64,000 nucleotides of DNA. It comes from JBCCOW01 sp038749105 (lineage in GTDB: Bacteria > Planctomycetota > Phycisphaerae > Phycisphaerales > Phycisphaeraceae). Position 1 is the stretch's first letter, and every line of letters starts with the position of its first letter. A program made the position numbers and the translations under genes. Under the pieces are notes generated by a model. It was given only the letters and a program-made list of their open reading frames with translations. It ran no database searches and was not told where the DNA came from. Shown piece after piece: positions 33,422-41,268 of this stretch. The stretch is from assembly GCA_038749105.1 (NCBI GenBank), contig JBCDIM010000002.1, forward strand, positions 54,112 through 118,111, written 5' to 3'.

Positions 33422-35515
33422 TTACTCAGCGGTCACGTCGAGCGTCTGCGGCGGCAGGCAGCGGTCGTCGGTGCAGAGGGTGACTTGGAGCCGGATCGGC
33501 CGGTCGGATGACGGGGGATGGATCGGGAGGGTAGCGGTGCCGCTCCGGGGCGCGGGGGGCAGCTCGCCGAGCAACTCGGGGTCGGCGGTCAGGCCGTCGG
33601 CATCGACGTGGTAGCCCGGCGGGATGCGGAGCAGGATCGCGGTGCGGTCATCGTTGAGCCGGGCGGTCGCGCGGTGTGGGTGGGTGAGAGGTTCCGGCAG
33701 CCTGAGCCGACGGACCAGGGCGTGGACGGCGTGGGTCATCGCGGGGCTGCGGGAGCGGAGCCGGTCTTCGAGGGCGTGGAGGTCGAGGTCGAGGCGGTGC
33801 AGCCAGCGGGCGCCCTCCGTGACGGCGTAGAGGTCGAGCAGGGCGTGGAGCATGACGGACGTGCCGCTGGGGGTCGCGCCGTCATCGGTGTCGGCGGGGG
33901 AGGCGAACAGCTCGTCGGAGCGGGCGGCGTCGCGGTAGCCGCCCTGCGCGAGGGCGAAGCGGTCGAGGACGGTGTCGGCCAGCCCAATCGCGTGTGTCAG
34001 GTAACCGGCCGAACGGGGGTGCTGCGTATCAGCCCGGTACAGCGCGAGTAGGGCGGCGGTGAGCTGGGCGTGATCGTCGAGGAAGGCGGCGGTGTTGGGT
34101 TGCCCGTCGAGCATGGCCCGCGAGAGGTTCTGGGCATCGTCAAGCAGGTGCGCGAGCAGGGCGTCGGCGGCGCGGCGGGCGGGCTCGAGGAGGCCGGGCT
34201 CGTCGAGGGCAAGGGCGGCTTCGGTGAGGCCGAGGATCGCCATGCCGTTCCAGGACGCGAGGACCTTGTCGTCGGTGATGGGCTGCTTGCGGTCGTTGCG
34301 GATCGGCAGGAGTGTGTCGATCACGCGGGGCAGCAGGGCCTTGTCGGGGTCGTAGGGCTCGGCGAGGAACAGGACGTTGGCGGGCGGGTCGTCCTCGTGA
34401 TGCGGGTCTTGGAAGTTCGGGCCGCGGTCAAGACCCAGGAGCTTGAGGGCCGCCTTGGCGTCTTCCGGCGGCAGCGCCTCGCGGAACTGCTGGGCGGTCC
34501 AGAGGTAGTTCAGCCCCTCGCGGTGGTCGACCTCGGCGTCCTGGGCGGACCAGAACGCGCCGGTGGCGTCGGTCATCTCGCGGACGAGGTAGTCGGCGGT
34601 CTGGCGGAGGACGCGTCGGCAGAGCGGGGCGATCGCATGGTCCGGGTTGTCCTGGAGGAAGCGGGCGTAGGCCTGGAGCAGTTGGCCCTGGTCGTAGAGC
34701 ATCTTCTCGAAGTGGGGGACGAGCCAGATGCGGTCGGTGGCGTAGCGGTGGAAGCCGCCGGCGAGGTGGTCGTAGATGCCGCCGCGGGCCATGCGGTCGA
34801 GGGTCAGGGCGAGCGCATCGTGGATGCGGCTGGTGGCATCCGCACCCTGATGCACAGCCGTAAGGAGCAGCAGGAGGTTGCTGGCCTGGGGGAACTTGGG
34901 GGCACCGCCGAAGCCGCCGTGCTCGGGGTCGAAGCTTTGGAGCAGGGCGGAGACGGTCCGGTCGATCAGGTCGGTGCCCGGCATCTCGCCCGCCGGATCG
35001 GGATTGCCGGGCAGGTGCTGCTCGGCCACGGCGTCTGCCAAGTGATCGGCCTGTTCGATCACGTCATCACGGCGGTGCTGCCAGGCGTCGGCGAGCGCGG
35101 TAAGCACCTGGGGGAAGGACGATCGGCCGTGCGCCGGTTCGGGCGGGAGGTAGGTCGCGCAGAAGAACGGCTTCGTGTCGGGTGTCAGGAACACGGACAT
35201 CGGCCAGCCGCCTGAGCCGGTGGTGAGCTGGGTGGCGGTCATATAGAGGGCGTCGAGGTCGGGGCGCTGCTCGCGGTCGACCTTGATGTTGATGAAGTGG
35301 GTGTTCATCAGGCGGGCGATGCCTTCGTGCTCGAAGCACTGGCGTTCCATGACGTGGCACCAGTAGCAGGTCGCGTAGCCGATGGACAGGAAGATGGGCT
35401 TGTCCTGGTCGACCGCCAGCCGGAGGGATTCGTCGGACCAGGGGTGCCAGTCGACGGGGTTGTGGGCGTGCTGGCGGAGGTAGGGGGACGGGGCGTCGAG
35501 GAGGGCGTTGGGCAT
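33422..35515 (-). CDS. DUF255 thioredoxin-domain protein (YyaL/SSP411-like)
   Basis: A 697-residue protein of the YyaL/spermatogenesis-associated-20 family. The thioredoxin-like N-terminus has LLDAPSPYLRQHAHNPVDWH, IGYATCYWCHVMERQCFEHE with a CxxC centre, KVDREQRPDLDALYM and GGWPMSVFLTPD. The rest (from about residue 200) is an (alpha/alpha)6 toroid like N-acylglucosamine epimerase, including GGFGGAPKFPQ, HFEKMLYDQGQLL and SWNGMAILGL. The biochemical role is unproven; a glycan-related activity is suspected. The ATG at 35515 fits the conserved N-terminus; an extension of about 270 codons upstream is antisense to the phosphoesterase gene and is not coding. TACGAT lies eight bases before the start. 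Confidence 0.9.
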   Translation of the reverse strand: MPNALLDAPSPYLRQHAHNPVDWHPWSDESLRLAVDQDKPIFLSIGYATCYWCHVMERQCFEHEGIARLMNTHFINIKVDREQRPDLDALYMTATQLTTGSGGWPMSVFLTPDTKPFFCATYLPPEPAHGRSSFPQVLTALADAWQHRRDDVIEQADHLADAVAEQHLPGNPDPAGEMPGTDLIDRTVSALLQSFDPEHGGFGGAPKFPQASNLLLLLTAVHQGADATSRIHDALALTLDRMARGGIYDHLAGGFHRYATDRIWLVPHFEKMLYDQGQLLQAYARFLQDNPDHAIAPLCRRVLRQTADYLVREMTDATGAFWSAQDAEVDHREGLNYLWTAQQFREALPPEDAKAALKLLGLDRGPNFQDPHHEDDPPANVLFLAEPYDPDKALLPRVIDTLLPIRNDRKQPITDDKVLASWNGMAILGLTEAALALDEPGLLEPARRAADALLAHLLDDAQNLSRAMLDGQPNTAAFLDDHAQLTAALLALYRADTQHPRSAGYLTHAIGLADTVLDRFALAQGGYRDAARSDELFASPADTDDGATPSGTSVMLHALLDLYAVTEGARWLHRLDLDLHALEDRLRSRSPAMTHAVHALVRRLRLPEPLTHPHRATARLNDDRTAILLRIPPGYHVDADGLTADPELLGELPPAPRSGTATLPIHPPSSDRPIRLQVTLCTDDRCLPPQTLDVTAE

Positions 35516-35572
35516 GACGAATGATCGTAGGGGACGGGAGCAACGCGGCTGAGGCTGCGTCGCCCGGGAGAT

Positions 35573-35578
35573 TAGGAT
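35573..35578 (+). promoter_or_regulatory. Candidate leaderless -10 box (TAGGAT) for the phosphoesterase gene
   Basis: TAGGAT, six bases, then the GTG at 35585. It faces the TACGAT box of the divergent DUF255 gene (minus strand, 35524-35529). Confidence 0.4.
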
Positions 35579-35584
35579 GCGGGG

Positions 35585-36412
35585 GTGAGTGATGAGGTGC
35601 TGGTGATTGCGCAGGTGTCGGACCTGCATCTGGACGCGGGCCGGCCGTACGCGTGGCGGCACCTGGAGCGGGCGGGCGGGGTGCTGCGCGGATTGGATCG
35701 GGCGGTCGATCTGCTGGTGGTGACGGGGGATCTGACGGACGACGGGTTCAAGAAGCAGGGCGACTTGGCGGTGGCGAAGGCGGCGGTGGAGGCGGCGTTC
35801 GAGGGGTGCGCCGATGAGGTTTGGTTGTTGCCGGGCAACCACGACGTGGGGGACTTCGTGGGGGTCGGTGAGAACGGGGTGAGTTCGGAGCGGGTGTCGG
35901 CGTGGCGCGAGACGGTGGGGCCAGACCGGGTGGCGAAGGAGTGGGGTGGCTGGCTGCTGCTGGGGATCGACACGCTGCTGGTGGGTTCGGGTTTGCCAGA
36001 GGAGGCGGAGCAGTTGGCGTGGGTGCGTGAGCGGATCACTGGATGGGCGGGGCATGTTGGGGTGTTCTCGCATGCACCGCTGGTGATGGAGGCGTGGCGG
36101 GAACCGGCGGGGCCGGCGACGGGGTATTGGCTGCCGGGGGAGGCGGGTCGGTTGGCGTTGGTCGACGCGTTGGGTGACGGCGTGGCGTTCGTGGCAAGCG
36201 GGCATGTGCACCGGTGTCGGCTGGATGAGGGGTGGCGGTGGTGTCCGCCGCTGATGGGGACGCAGGTGCGGGCGGCGTACTTCCGAGACGAGGCGGAGAG
36301 CTACCGCACGGGGATGCTGCTGCACGAACTGCACGCGGACGGGCGGTCGTCGGTCGAACTGCTCGAGATGGCGATGGAGACGCGGGTGTTTGAGGTGACC
36401 AGCGACGCGTAG
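35585..36412 (+). CDS. Calcineurin-like metallophosphoesterase
   Basis: A 275-residue protein with all family motifs in order: AQVSDLHLDAG (DxH), LVVTGDLTDDG (GD), LLPGNHDVGD (GNHD), VFSHAPLV and ASGHVHRCR (GHxH). These form a two-metal centre in cytoplasmic phosphodiesterases such as CpdA and relatives; the natural substrate (cyclic nucleotide, nucleotide sugar or other) cannot be inferred. The GTG at 35585 starts just before the first strand. The plus strand is unusually G-rich here, with codons ending in G. It converges with the nnrE-like gene. Confidence 0.88.
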   Translation: MSDEVLVIAQVSDLHLDAGRPYAWRHLERAGGVLRGLDRAVDLLVVTGDLTDDGFKKQGDLAVAKAAVEAAFEGCADEVWLLPGNHDVGDFVGVGENGVSSERVSAWRETVGPDRVAKEWGGWLLLGIDTLLVGSGLPEEAEQLAWVRERITGWAGHVGVFSHAPLVMEAWREPAGPATGYWLPGEAGRLALVDALGDGVAFVASGHVHRCRLDEGWRWCPPLMGTQVRAAYFRDEAESYRTGMLLHELHADGRSSVELLEMAMETRVFEVTSDA

Positions 36413-36433
36413 CGCCGCGGCTGTTGGCGTCGG

Positions 36434-37147
36434 TTATTCGGCGGGGTGGTTGAGCACGCGGTCGAGGAGTGCGGGTGGGGTACCGATGTCGGCGATGACG
36501 AGCTTGCCGAGGAAGCGGGTGGCGCTGGGTTGCGTGAAGCCGATCTTGGGTGCGGCGAAAGTGATGGTCAGCTCGGCGCGGAGGGCGGTGGGGTCGGGCT
36601 GGCCGGTGGTGGGGTTGAGCCCGGTGGGGCAGTCGATAGCGATGAGCGCGGGGTGGTGGAGGTCGTTGAGGCGGCGGACGGTGTCGGCGGCTTCGGGTCG
36701 GAGGGGGCCGGCGACGCCGGTGCCGAGCCACGCGTCGAGGACGGCATCGAAGGGCTGAAGCCGATCGGGGTCTTGCAGCGGTTCGGCGGGGATCTGGAGC
36801 TGTTGGGCGATGTGGGCGTTGGTGGCGGCGTCTCCGGTGAGCTGGTTGATGGGCTTGAGGGGGAAGAGGGTGGGCTGAGCTCCCCAGTTGTGGAGGTGTC
36901 GGGCGATGGCGTAGCCGTCACCGCCGTTGTTGCCGCCGCCGCAGAGGATGGCGATCTTGGCGTCCGCGGGCTCGAGCTCGCGGGTGTCGGCGAGGTGGTC
37001 GAGGATGGCGAGGGTGGCGTTGATGGCGGCGTTTTCCATCAGAACAATGGAGGGGATGCCGAGGTCCTCGACGGCGAGGCGGTCGAGCTCGCGGGCCTGG
37101 GCGGGGGTGAGGCTGGGGGCCGGGTCGGTTGGCGGGGAGGGTGTCAT
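36434..37147 (-). CDS. nnrE: NAD(P)H-hydrate epimerase (YjeF_N domain)
   Basis: A 237-residue Rossmann-like protein. It begins with LTPAQARELDRLAVEDLGIP, the family's N-terminal helix, followed by SIVLMENAA, the phosphate loop ILCGGGNNGGDGYAIARHL, VLDAWLGTG and IAIDCPTGLN, and ends FLGKLVIADIGTP. It interconverts R- and S-NAD(P)HX so that the dehydratase can repair damaged cofactor. The usual fused or adjacent dehydratase domain (YjeF_C) is absent, so that activity must be encoded elsewhere. The ATG at 37147 is chosen because the upstream frame lacks family similarity. Confidence 0.9.
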   Translation of the reverse strand: MTPSPPTDPAPSLTPAQARELDRLAVEDLGIPSIVLMENAAINATLAILDHLADTRELEPADAKIAILCGGGNNGGDGYAIARHLHNWGAQPTLFPLKPINQLTGDAATNAHIAQQLQIPAEPLQDPDRLQPFDAVLDAWLGTGVAGPLRPEAADTVRRLNDLHHPALIAIDCPTGLNPTTGQPDPTALRAELTITFAAPKIGFTQPSATRFLGKLVIADIGTPPALLDRVLNHPAE

Positions 37148-37254
37148 CGCGGGTTGTGTGGCGTTCCGAGGGTTTAACCGATAGTTGCCGTTAGGATAGA
37201 ACGCGGTTCGAGGTCCCCGCTCGGGTGTGTTGCGGGCGGGCTTGGGAGTCCGTC

Positions 37255-37782
37255 TTGCGGATTGATGTGAAGGACAGCACGGGTCGGCGTTGGCTGACGG
37301 TTCGGGTGGATGCGGATCGGCCGCCAACGGTGGTGCGGGCAGACGACGGTTCGGGGGTGGTGCGGACGCTGGACTGGGAGCGGGCGGTCGATGACCAGGG
37401 TCGGCTCCGGCACTGCCCGGTGTGCGGGTGCGAACATCTGTATGTCCGGCGAGCGGTGCCCACCGTGGTCGGGTTCGCGCTGGTGGTATTGGCCGCGGTG
37501 CTGGGGCTGGTGTTGCTGGGCAGCGGGCTGGCGTGGCTGGGGCTGGTGGTGTTTGGAGCGATGGTCGTCGTGGAGATCGGGCTTTGGCTCTGGGTGGAAC
37601 GCCAGCTGGTGTGCTACCGCTGCGGGAGCGTGTTCCGTGGCGTGCCTGGAGGGGATCAGCGTCGGCGTTGGGACGCGGCGCTTGCGGCGAAGTACCCCAA
37701 GACCTCGGCGAAACCCGTGGATGTTGCAGGCGATAACAGGGCTTCGGGTCAGACCGGCGGCGTGGGTGAGGTGGTGTCTTGA
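37255..37782 (+). CDS. Zinc-ribbon protein with two membrane helices inside the ribbon
   Basis: About 175 residues. A soluble start (RIDVKDSTGRRWLTVRVDAD) leads to LRHCPVCGCEHLYVRR (Cys54, Cys57), two membrane helices (about 68-88 and 91-113) and then LVCYRCGSVFRGV (Cys120, Cys123). The two CxxC knuckles therefore flank a helical hairpin and could join on the cytoplasmic face. The TTG at 37255 is preferred because GGGAG lies six bases upstream; a GTG at 37225 would add ten residues. Its stop overlaps the start of the acyltransferase gene (TTGA), suggesting translational coupling. I recognise no named family. Confidence 0.7.
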   Translation: MRIDVKDSTGRRWLTVRVDADRPPTVVRADDGSGVVRTLDWERAVDDQGRLRHCPVCGCEHLYVRRAVPTVVGFALVVLAAVLGLVLLGSGLAWLGLVVFGAMVVVEIGLWLWVERQLVCYRCGSVFRGVPGGDQRRRWDAALAAKYPKTSAKPVDVAGDNRASGQTGGVGEVVS

Positions 37783-38402
37783 TCCATCGGGTGCCCGGAC
37801 CGCATGGGCTGGTGGTATACGGAGCGGGCGGGCACGGCCGGGTGGTCGCCGAAGCGGCAGAAGCGGCGGGCGTATCGGTGGTGGGGTTTATCGATGACCG
37901 ACCGCCGGTCGCGATGCTGGAGCGGGGGCTGATCGTGGAGGCGGACCAGGCAGATGTGGTGGCAAGCCCGATGGTGGTGGGGGTCGGTGACAACGCCACG
38001 CGTCGGCGTTTGTCGGAAGCGGCGTCGGACCGCGAGGCGGGTTTTGACCGGGTGGTTCACCCGCAGGCGTGCGTGAGCCCGTCCGCGGAGCTGGAGACGA
38101 ATGTCTTTGTCGGGCCATTGGCGATGGTGCATACCGACGCGCGGGTGGATCGGGGGGTGATTATCAACCGCGGGGCGGTCGTGGAGCACGACGTCGTGCT
38201 CCGGGGGTATGTGCATGTGGCCCCAGGGGCGGTCTTAGGGGGCGGGGTTGCCGCCGAGGAGGGGGCGTTGGTGGGGCTGGGCGCGCGGGTCTTGCCGGGC
38301 GTGCGGATCGGCGCTTGGGCGGTGGTGGGTGCGGGGGCGGTGGTCACGCGGGATGTGGGGGAAGGCGAGATCGTGCGCGGCGTGCCGGCGCGAGGGGAGT
38401 GA
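37779..38402 (+). CDS. NeuD/PglD-type sugar O-/N-acyltransferase
   Basis: A 207-residue protein. The N-terminal nucleotide-sugar-binding Rossmann part has GLVVYGAGGHGRVVAEAAEA and VVGFIDDRPP; the C-terminal half is a left-handed beta-helix with imperfect hexapeptides (IINRGAVVEHDVVLRGYVHV, APGAVLGGGV, VGLGARVLPGVRIG) and ends GVPAR. Family members acetylate sialic acid or UDP-4-amino sugars using acetyl-CoA. The TTG start overlaps the stop of the zinc-ribbon gene by four bases. No amino-sugar pathway genes adjoin, so the substrate is unknown. Confidence 0.88.
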   Translation: MIHRVPGPHGLVVYGAGGHGRVVAEAAEAAGVSVVGFIDDRPPVAMLERGLIVEADQADVVASPMVVGVGDNATRRRLSEAASDREAGFDRVVHPQACVSPSAELETNVFVGPLAMVHTDARVDRGVIINRGAVVEHDVVLRGYVHVAPGAVLGGGVAAEEGALVGLGARVLPGVRIGAWAVVGAGAVVTRDVGEGEIVRGVPARGE

Positions 38403-38894
38403 TCACACCGGGAGCAGCAGGACGACGGCATGACACGCGACGGCTTGGGATTGGCCGAGGGCGTCGACGCGTTCGTGGGTCTTGGCTTTGAGGTTGACCT
38501 GAGAGGTCTCACAGCCCAGGAGCTCGGCGAGGCGGACGAGCATGGCGAGCTTGTGCGGGCTGAGCTTCGGGGCCTGAAGGATCACGGTGAGGTCGGCGTT
38601 GCCGAGGGTGTAACCGGCCGTGGTCATCCGTTCTATCGCTTCTTGCAGGAAGACGGCCGAGTCGGCGTCCTTCCACTGCGGGTCGTTGTCGGGGAACAGC
38701 TGCCCGATGTCTTGCTGCGCGAGGGCGCCGAGGATGGCGTCGGTGAGAGCGTGGAGGACGACGTCGCCGTCCGAGTGTGCGTCGCAGCCGCGATCGCTGG
38801 GGATGTTCACGTTGGCGAGCACGAGGTCACGGCCCTCGACGAGGCGGTGGAGGTCGAAGCCGTGGCCGATGCGCGGTGCGGAGGTCGGCATCAT
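38403..38894 (-). CDS. ispF: 2-C-methyl-D-erythritol 2,4-cyclodiphosphate synthase
   Basis: A 163-residue enzyme of standard size. It has the metal-binding RIGHGFDLHRLVEG near the N-terminus, DAHSDGDVVLHALTDAILGA, DIGQLFPDNDPQWKDADS and KAKTHERVDALG at the end. It forms the cyclodiphosphate in the MEP route to isoprenoids. ispD, its usual neighbour, is absent; instead the gene starts four bases inside the end of an NtrC-type regulator gene (38891-38894), so translation of the two is probably coupled. Confidence 0.95.
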   Translation of the reverse strand: MMPTSAPRIGHGFDLHRLVEGRDLVLANVNIPSDRGCDAHSDGDVVLHALTDAILGALAQQDIGQLFPDNDPQWKDADSAVFLQEAIERMTTAGYTLGNADLTVILQAPKLSPHKLAMLVRLAELLGCETSQVNLKAKTHERVDALGQSQAVACHAVVLLLPV

Positions 38895-40270
38895 TTGAGC
38901 CCGTACTCTTTGAGCTTGCGATAGAGGGTGCGTTCGCCGATGCCGAGCATCTTGGCGGCTTGTTCGCGGTTGCCGGCGGTGAGCTTGAGGGTCTCGCGGA
39001 TGGCTTGCTTCTCGAGCTGGTCGAGCGAGACGCCGGCGGCGGGGGTGGCTGAGGCGGTGTCAGGGAGCCCGGCACTCTCACGGATCTCGGGGGGCAGATG
39101 GCGGGTCTCGAGGCGGTCGCCCTCGGCGACAACGACCATGTTCTGGACGGCGTTGATGAGCTGACGGACGTTGCCGGGCCAGTCGTACGCGGTCAGGGCC
39201 TGCTGGACGTCTTCGCTGACGATGGGCGGGGTGCGTTCCATCTCGTTGGCGAATTGGCGGGTGTAGTGATCCACGAGCAGGGCGATATCCTCGCGGCGTT
39301 GGCGGAGAGGGGGGATGGAGAGTTCGACGCCGCGGATACGGAAGTAGAGGTCTTCACGGAACGAGCCGTCCTTGACCATCGCGTCGAGGTCGCGGTTGGT
39401 GGCGGAGATGAGGCGGACGTCGACGAGCCGGGTCTCGTTGGAGCCCAGGCGAACGACCTCGCCGGACTCGAGCACGCGGAGGAGCTTGGCCTGCATGGCC
39501 TTGGGCATGTCGCCAACCTCGTCGAGGAAGAGGGTGCCGCCGTGGGCGTATTCGAATCGGCCCTGGCGGTCCTTGTCAGCCCCGGTGTAGGCGCCGCGGA
39601 CGTGGCCGAAAAGTTCGTCTTCGAGGATGGACTCGGAAAGCCCGGCACAGTTGAGCGGGACGTACTGCTTGGTGGATCGGCGGGAGTGGTTGTGGATCGC
39701 CTTGGCGACGAGCTCCTTGCCGGAACCGGACTCGCCGGTGATGAGGACGGGGATGGGAGAGGGGGCGACCTGCTTCATGCGGACAATCAGGTCGCGCATC
39801 GGCGCGGAGCTGCCGATGATGCCCTCGAACCCGAAGCGTTCGTCGAGCTGATCGCGGAGGTTGGCGTTCTGGGCACGGAGGAACACGGCCTCGATCGCGT
39901 TGCCGCAGAGGGTGCGGAACGAGTCGAGGTCGAGGGGCTTCTCGATGAAGTCGTAGGCCCCGGCACGGGTGGCGGCCTTGGCGGTGGGGATGTCGCCGTG
40001 GGCGGTGACCATGATGGTCTCCGCGTGGGGCTGAGCGTCCTTGGCGGTCTTGAGGACCTCGAGGCCGTCCTCGGGGCCGTCCATGACCAGGTCGGTGACA
40101 ATCAGGTCGAAGCTGCCGTGCAGCAGTTCTTCCTTGGCGTCGGGCAGCGAATGGACGAGGGTGCAGACGTGGCCCATCCGGCGGAGAGCTTCGGACATCA
40201 CCTCGGCGTGGTCGGCTTCATCGTCGATCACGAGCACCTGAGCGGTCGGTTGTTCGGCAGGTTCGGACAT
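38891..40270 (-). CDS. NtrC-family sigma-54-dependent response regulator
   Basis: A 459-residue regulator in three parts. The receiver (about 10-125) has VLVIDDEADH and the phosphoacceptor Asp60 in DLIVTDLVMDG. The AAA+ domain has Walker A ITGESGSGKELVAKAIH, the sigma-54 contact loop as GHVRGAYTGADKD (GAYTGA variant), Walker B TLFLDEVGDMP and the arginine-rich FRIRGVELSIPPLRQRREDI. A Fis-type helix-turn-helix ends the protein (NREQAAKMLGIGERTLYRKL). No sensor kinase gene adjoins. The ATG at 40270 is chosen since the receiver strand follows ten residues later. It precedes ispF with a four-base overlap. Confidence 0.93.
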   Translation of the reverse strand: MSEPAEQPTAQVLVIDDEADHAEVMSEALRRMGHVCTLVHSLPDAKEELLHGSFDLIVTDLVMDGPEDGLEVLKTAKDAQPHAETIMVTAHGDIPTAKAATRAGAYDFIEKPLDLDSFRTLCGNAIEAVFLRAQNANLRDQLDERFGFEGIIGSSAPMRDLIVRMKQVAPSPIPVLITGESGSGKELVAKAIHNHSRRSTKQYVPLNCAGLSESILEDELFGHVRGAYTGADKDRQGRFEYAHGGTLFLDEVGDMPKAMQAKLLRVLESGEVVRLGSNETRLVDVRLISATNRDLDAMVKDGSFREDLYFRIRGVELSIPPLRQRREDIALLVDHYTRQFANEMERTPPIVSEDVQQALTAYDWPGNVRQLINAVQNMVVVAEGDRLETRHLPPEIRESAGLPDTASATPAAGVSLDQLEKQAIRETLKLTAGNREQAAKMLGIGERTLYRKLKEYGLK

Positions 40271-40298
40271 GTGGGGAGCATCATCCGCGTGAGGGCGG

Positions 40299-40347
40299 GG
40301 TGGGTCAAGGTGGTGGGACGAGGTGTGGGTGGTGGGGGGGGGTGGGG
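40299..40347 (+). other. G-rich tract between divergent genes (possible G-quadruplex)
   Basis: Within the 140-base gap between the regulator and mqnA, the plus strand has repeated runs of three or more G, including an eight-G run near 40333-40342, separated by one to a few bases. This meets the usual pattern for a four-run G-quadruplex. It would lie in the untranscribed or template region for both flanking promoters. Confidence 0.4.
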
Positions 40348-40358
40348 TCTGTGAATGA

Positions 40359-40386
40359 GCGGGGCCCTTCGGGCCGCCCGCTACAC
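40359..40386 (+). repeat. Intergenic hairpin, copy 2 of the REP-like sequence
   Basis: GCGGGGCCC-TTC-GGGCCGCCCGC forms a stable hairpin followed by TACAC. It shares TTCGGxxxGCCCxCTACAC with the sequence at 8871-8889. It ends shortly before the mqnA promoter box. Confidence 0.35.
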
Positions 40387-40399
40387 GGCGTGCCCGACC

Positions 40400-40405
40400 T
40401 ATCAT
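40400..40405 (+). promoter_or_regulatory. Candidate leaderless -10 box (TATCAT) for mqnA
   Basis: TATCAT followed by five bases and the ATG at 40411, close to the six-base spacing of other genes in the window. Confidence 0.4.
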
Positions 40406-40410
40406 GCGGT

Positions 40411-41268
40411 ATGGCCGGAGCGACGACGGATCATCGTGCCGTACGGGTGGGGTGCGTGAGCTATATCAATGCTAAGCCGTTGATCGATGGGCTCGACGGT
40501 TGTGATGTGGAATTGGGGGTGCCGTCGTTGTGGGCCGAGCGGCTGGCGGGGGGCGAGGTGGACGTGGCGTTGTGCCCGGTGGTGGATTATTTCACGGCGG
40601 CGGATCAGCTGCGGTTGCTGCCGGTCGGGATGATCGGGTGTGAAGGCCCCACGCTGACGGTGAAGGTGTTTAGCCGGGTCCCGATCGATCGGATTGGGTC
40701 GCTGGCGTTGGACGGCGACAGCCATACTTCGGTGGTGCTCGTGCGGCTGTTGCTCGAAGCGGTCTACGGGGTGACGCCGGAGCGTTTGCCGCTGGAGCAG
40801 GGGGCCGAGGCGGACGCGGTGCTGCTGATCGGCGACAAGGTGATCACAGCGGCGCCGGACCGGGTGGGGTATCCGTTCGAGCTGGACCTGGGCGAGGCTT
40901 GGCACCGGATGACGGCACTGCCGTTTGTGTTCGCGTTGTGGATGGTGCGGGCGGATGCGCCGGCCGAGCAGCTGCGGGCGGCGGGTAGATTACTCGAGGC
41001 CCAGCGTGAGGCCAACGCGGGTCGGATCGGTCAGATCGTCGAGCGTTATGCGGCGGGGCATGGCTGGCCGGTCGATCTCGCCGAAGACTACATGGGTCGT
41101 GTCTTACGCTACACGGTGGACGAGCGGGCTTTGCTGGCGGTCCGGCGGTTTGCAGAGCTGGCGGGTGAGCGGGGGTTGCTGCCCGCGCGGTGGGCTGGCC
41201 GGCTGCCTCTGGACGTGGTGCCTGAGCGGGAGTGGCGTGAGCTGGAGGGGGATCGGGGGGTCGCGTGA
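40411..41268 (+). CDS. mqnA: Chorismate dehydratase (futalosine menaquinone pathway)
   Basis: A 285-residue periplasmic-binding-protein-fold enzyme. Diagnostic segments are VRVGCVSYINAKPLIDGL at the start, ELGVPSLWAERLAGGEVDVA followed by LCPVVDYF, LALDGDSHTSVVLVRLLLEA, VLLIGDKVI and the FVFALWMVRAD segment. MqnA dehydrates chorismate to 3-[(1-carboxyvinyl)oxy]benzoate, the first step of the futalosine route to menaquinone. Other mqn genes are not in the window. The ATG at 40411 is supported by the TATCAT box and the conserved start. Its stop overlaps the GTG of the next gene by four bases. Confidence 0.93.
   Translation: MAGATTDHRAVRVGCVSYINAKPLIDGLDGCDVELGVPSLWAERLAGGEVDVALCPVVDYFTAADQLRLLPVGMIGCEGPTLTVKVFSRVPIDRIGSLALDGDSHTSVVLVRLLLEAVYGVTPERLPLEQGAEADAVLLIGDKVITAAPDRVGYPFELDLGEAWHRMTALPFVFALWMVRADAPAEQLRAAGRLLEAQREANAGRIGQIVERYAAGHGWPVDLAEDYMGRVLRYTVDERALLAVRRFAELAGERGLLPARWAGRLPLDVVPEREWRELEGDRGVA

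Noticed and set aside
33419..33424. Leaderless box (TAACCT) for tatD
   Set aside because: The spacing is six bases, but the TAA is the stop codon of the upstream cotranscribed DUF255 gene, so the match may be chance; not counted.
33422..36334. Extension of the DUF255 protein by about 270 residues upstream
   Set aside because: The extension lies antisense to the phosphoesterase gene, is Arg/Pro/His-rich and has no similarity; the family N-terminus is at 35515.
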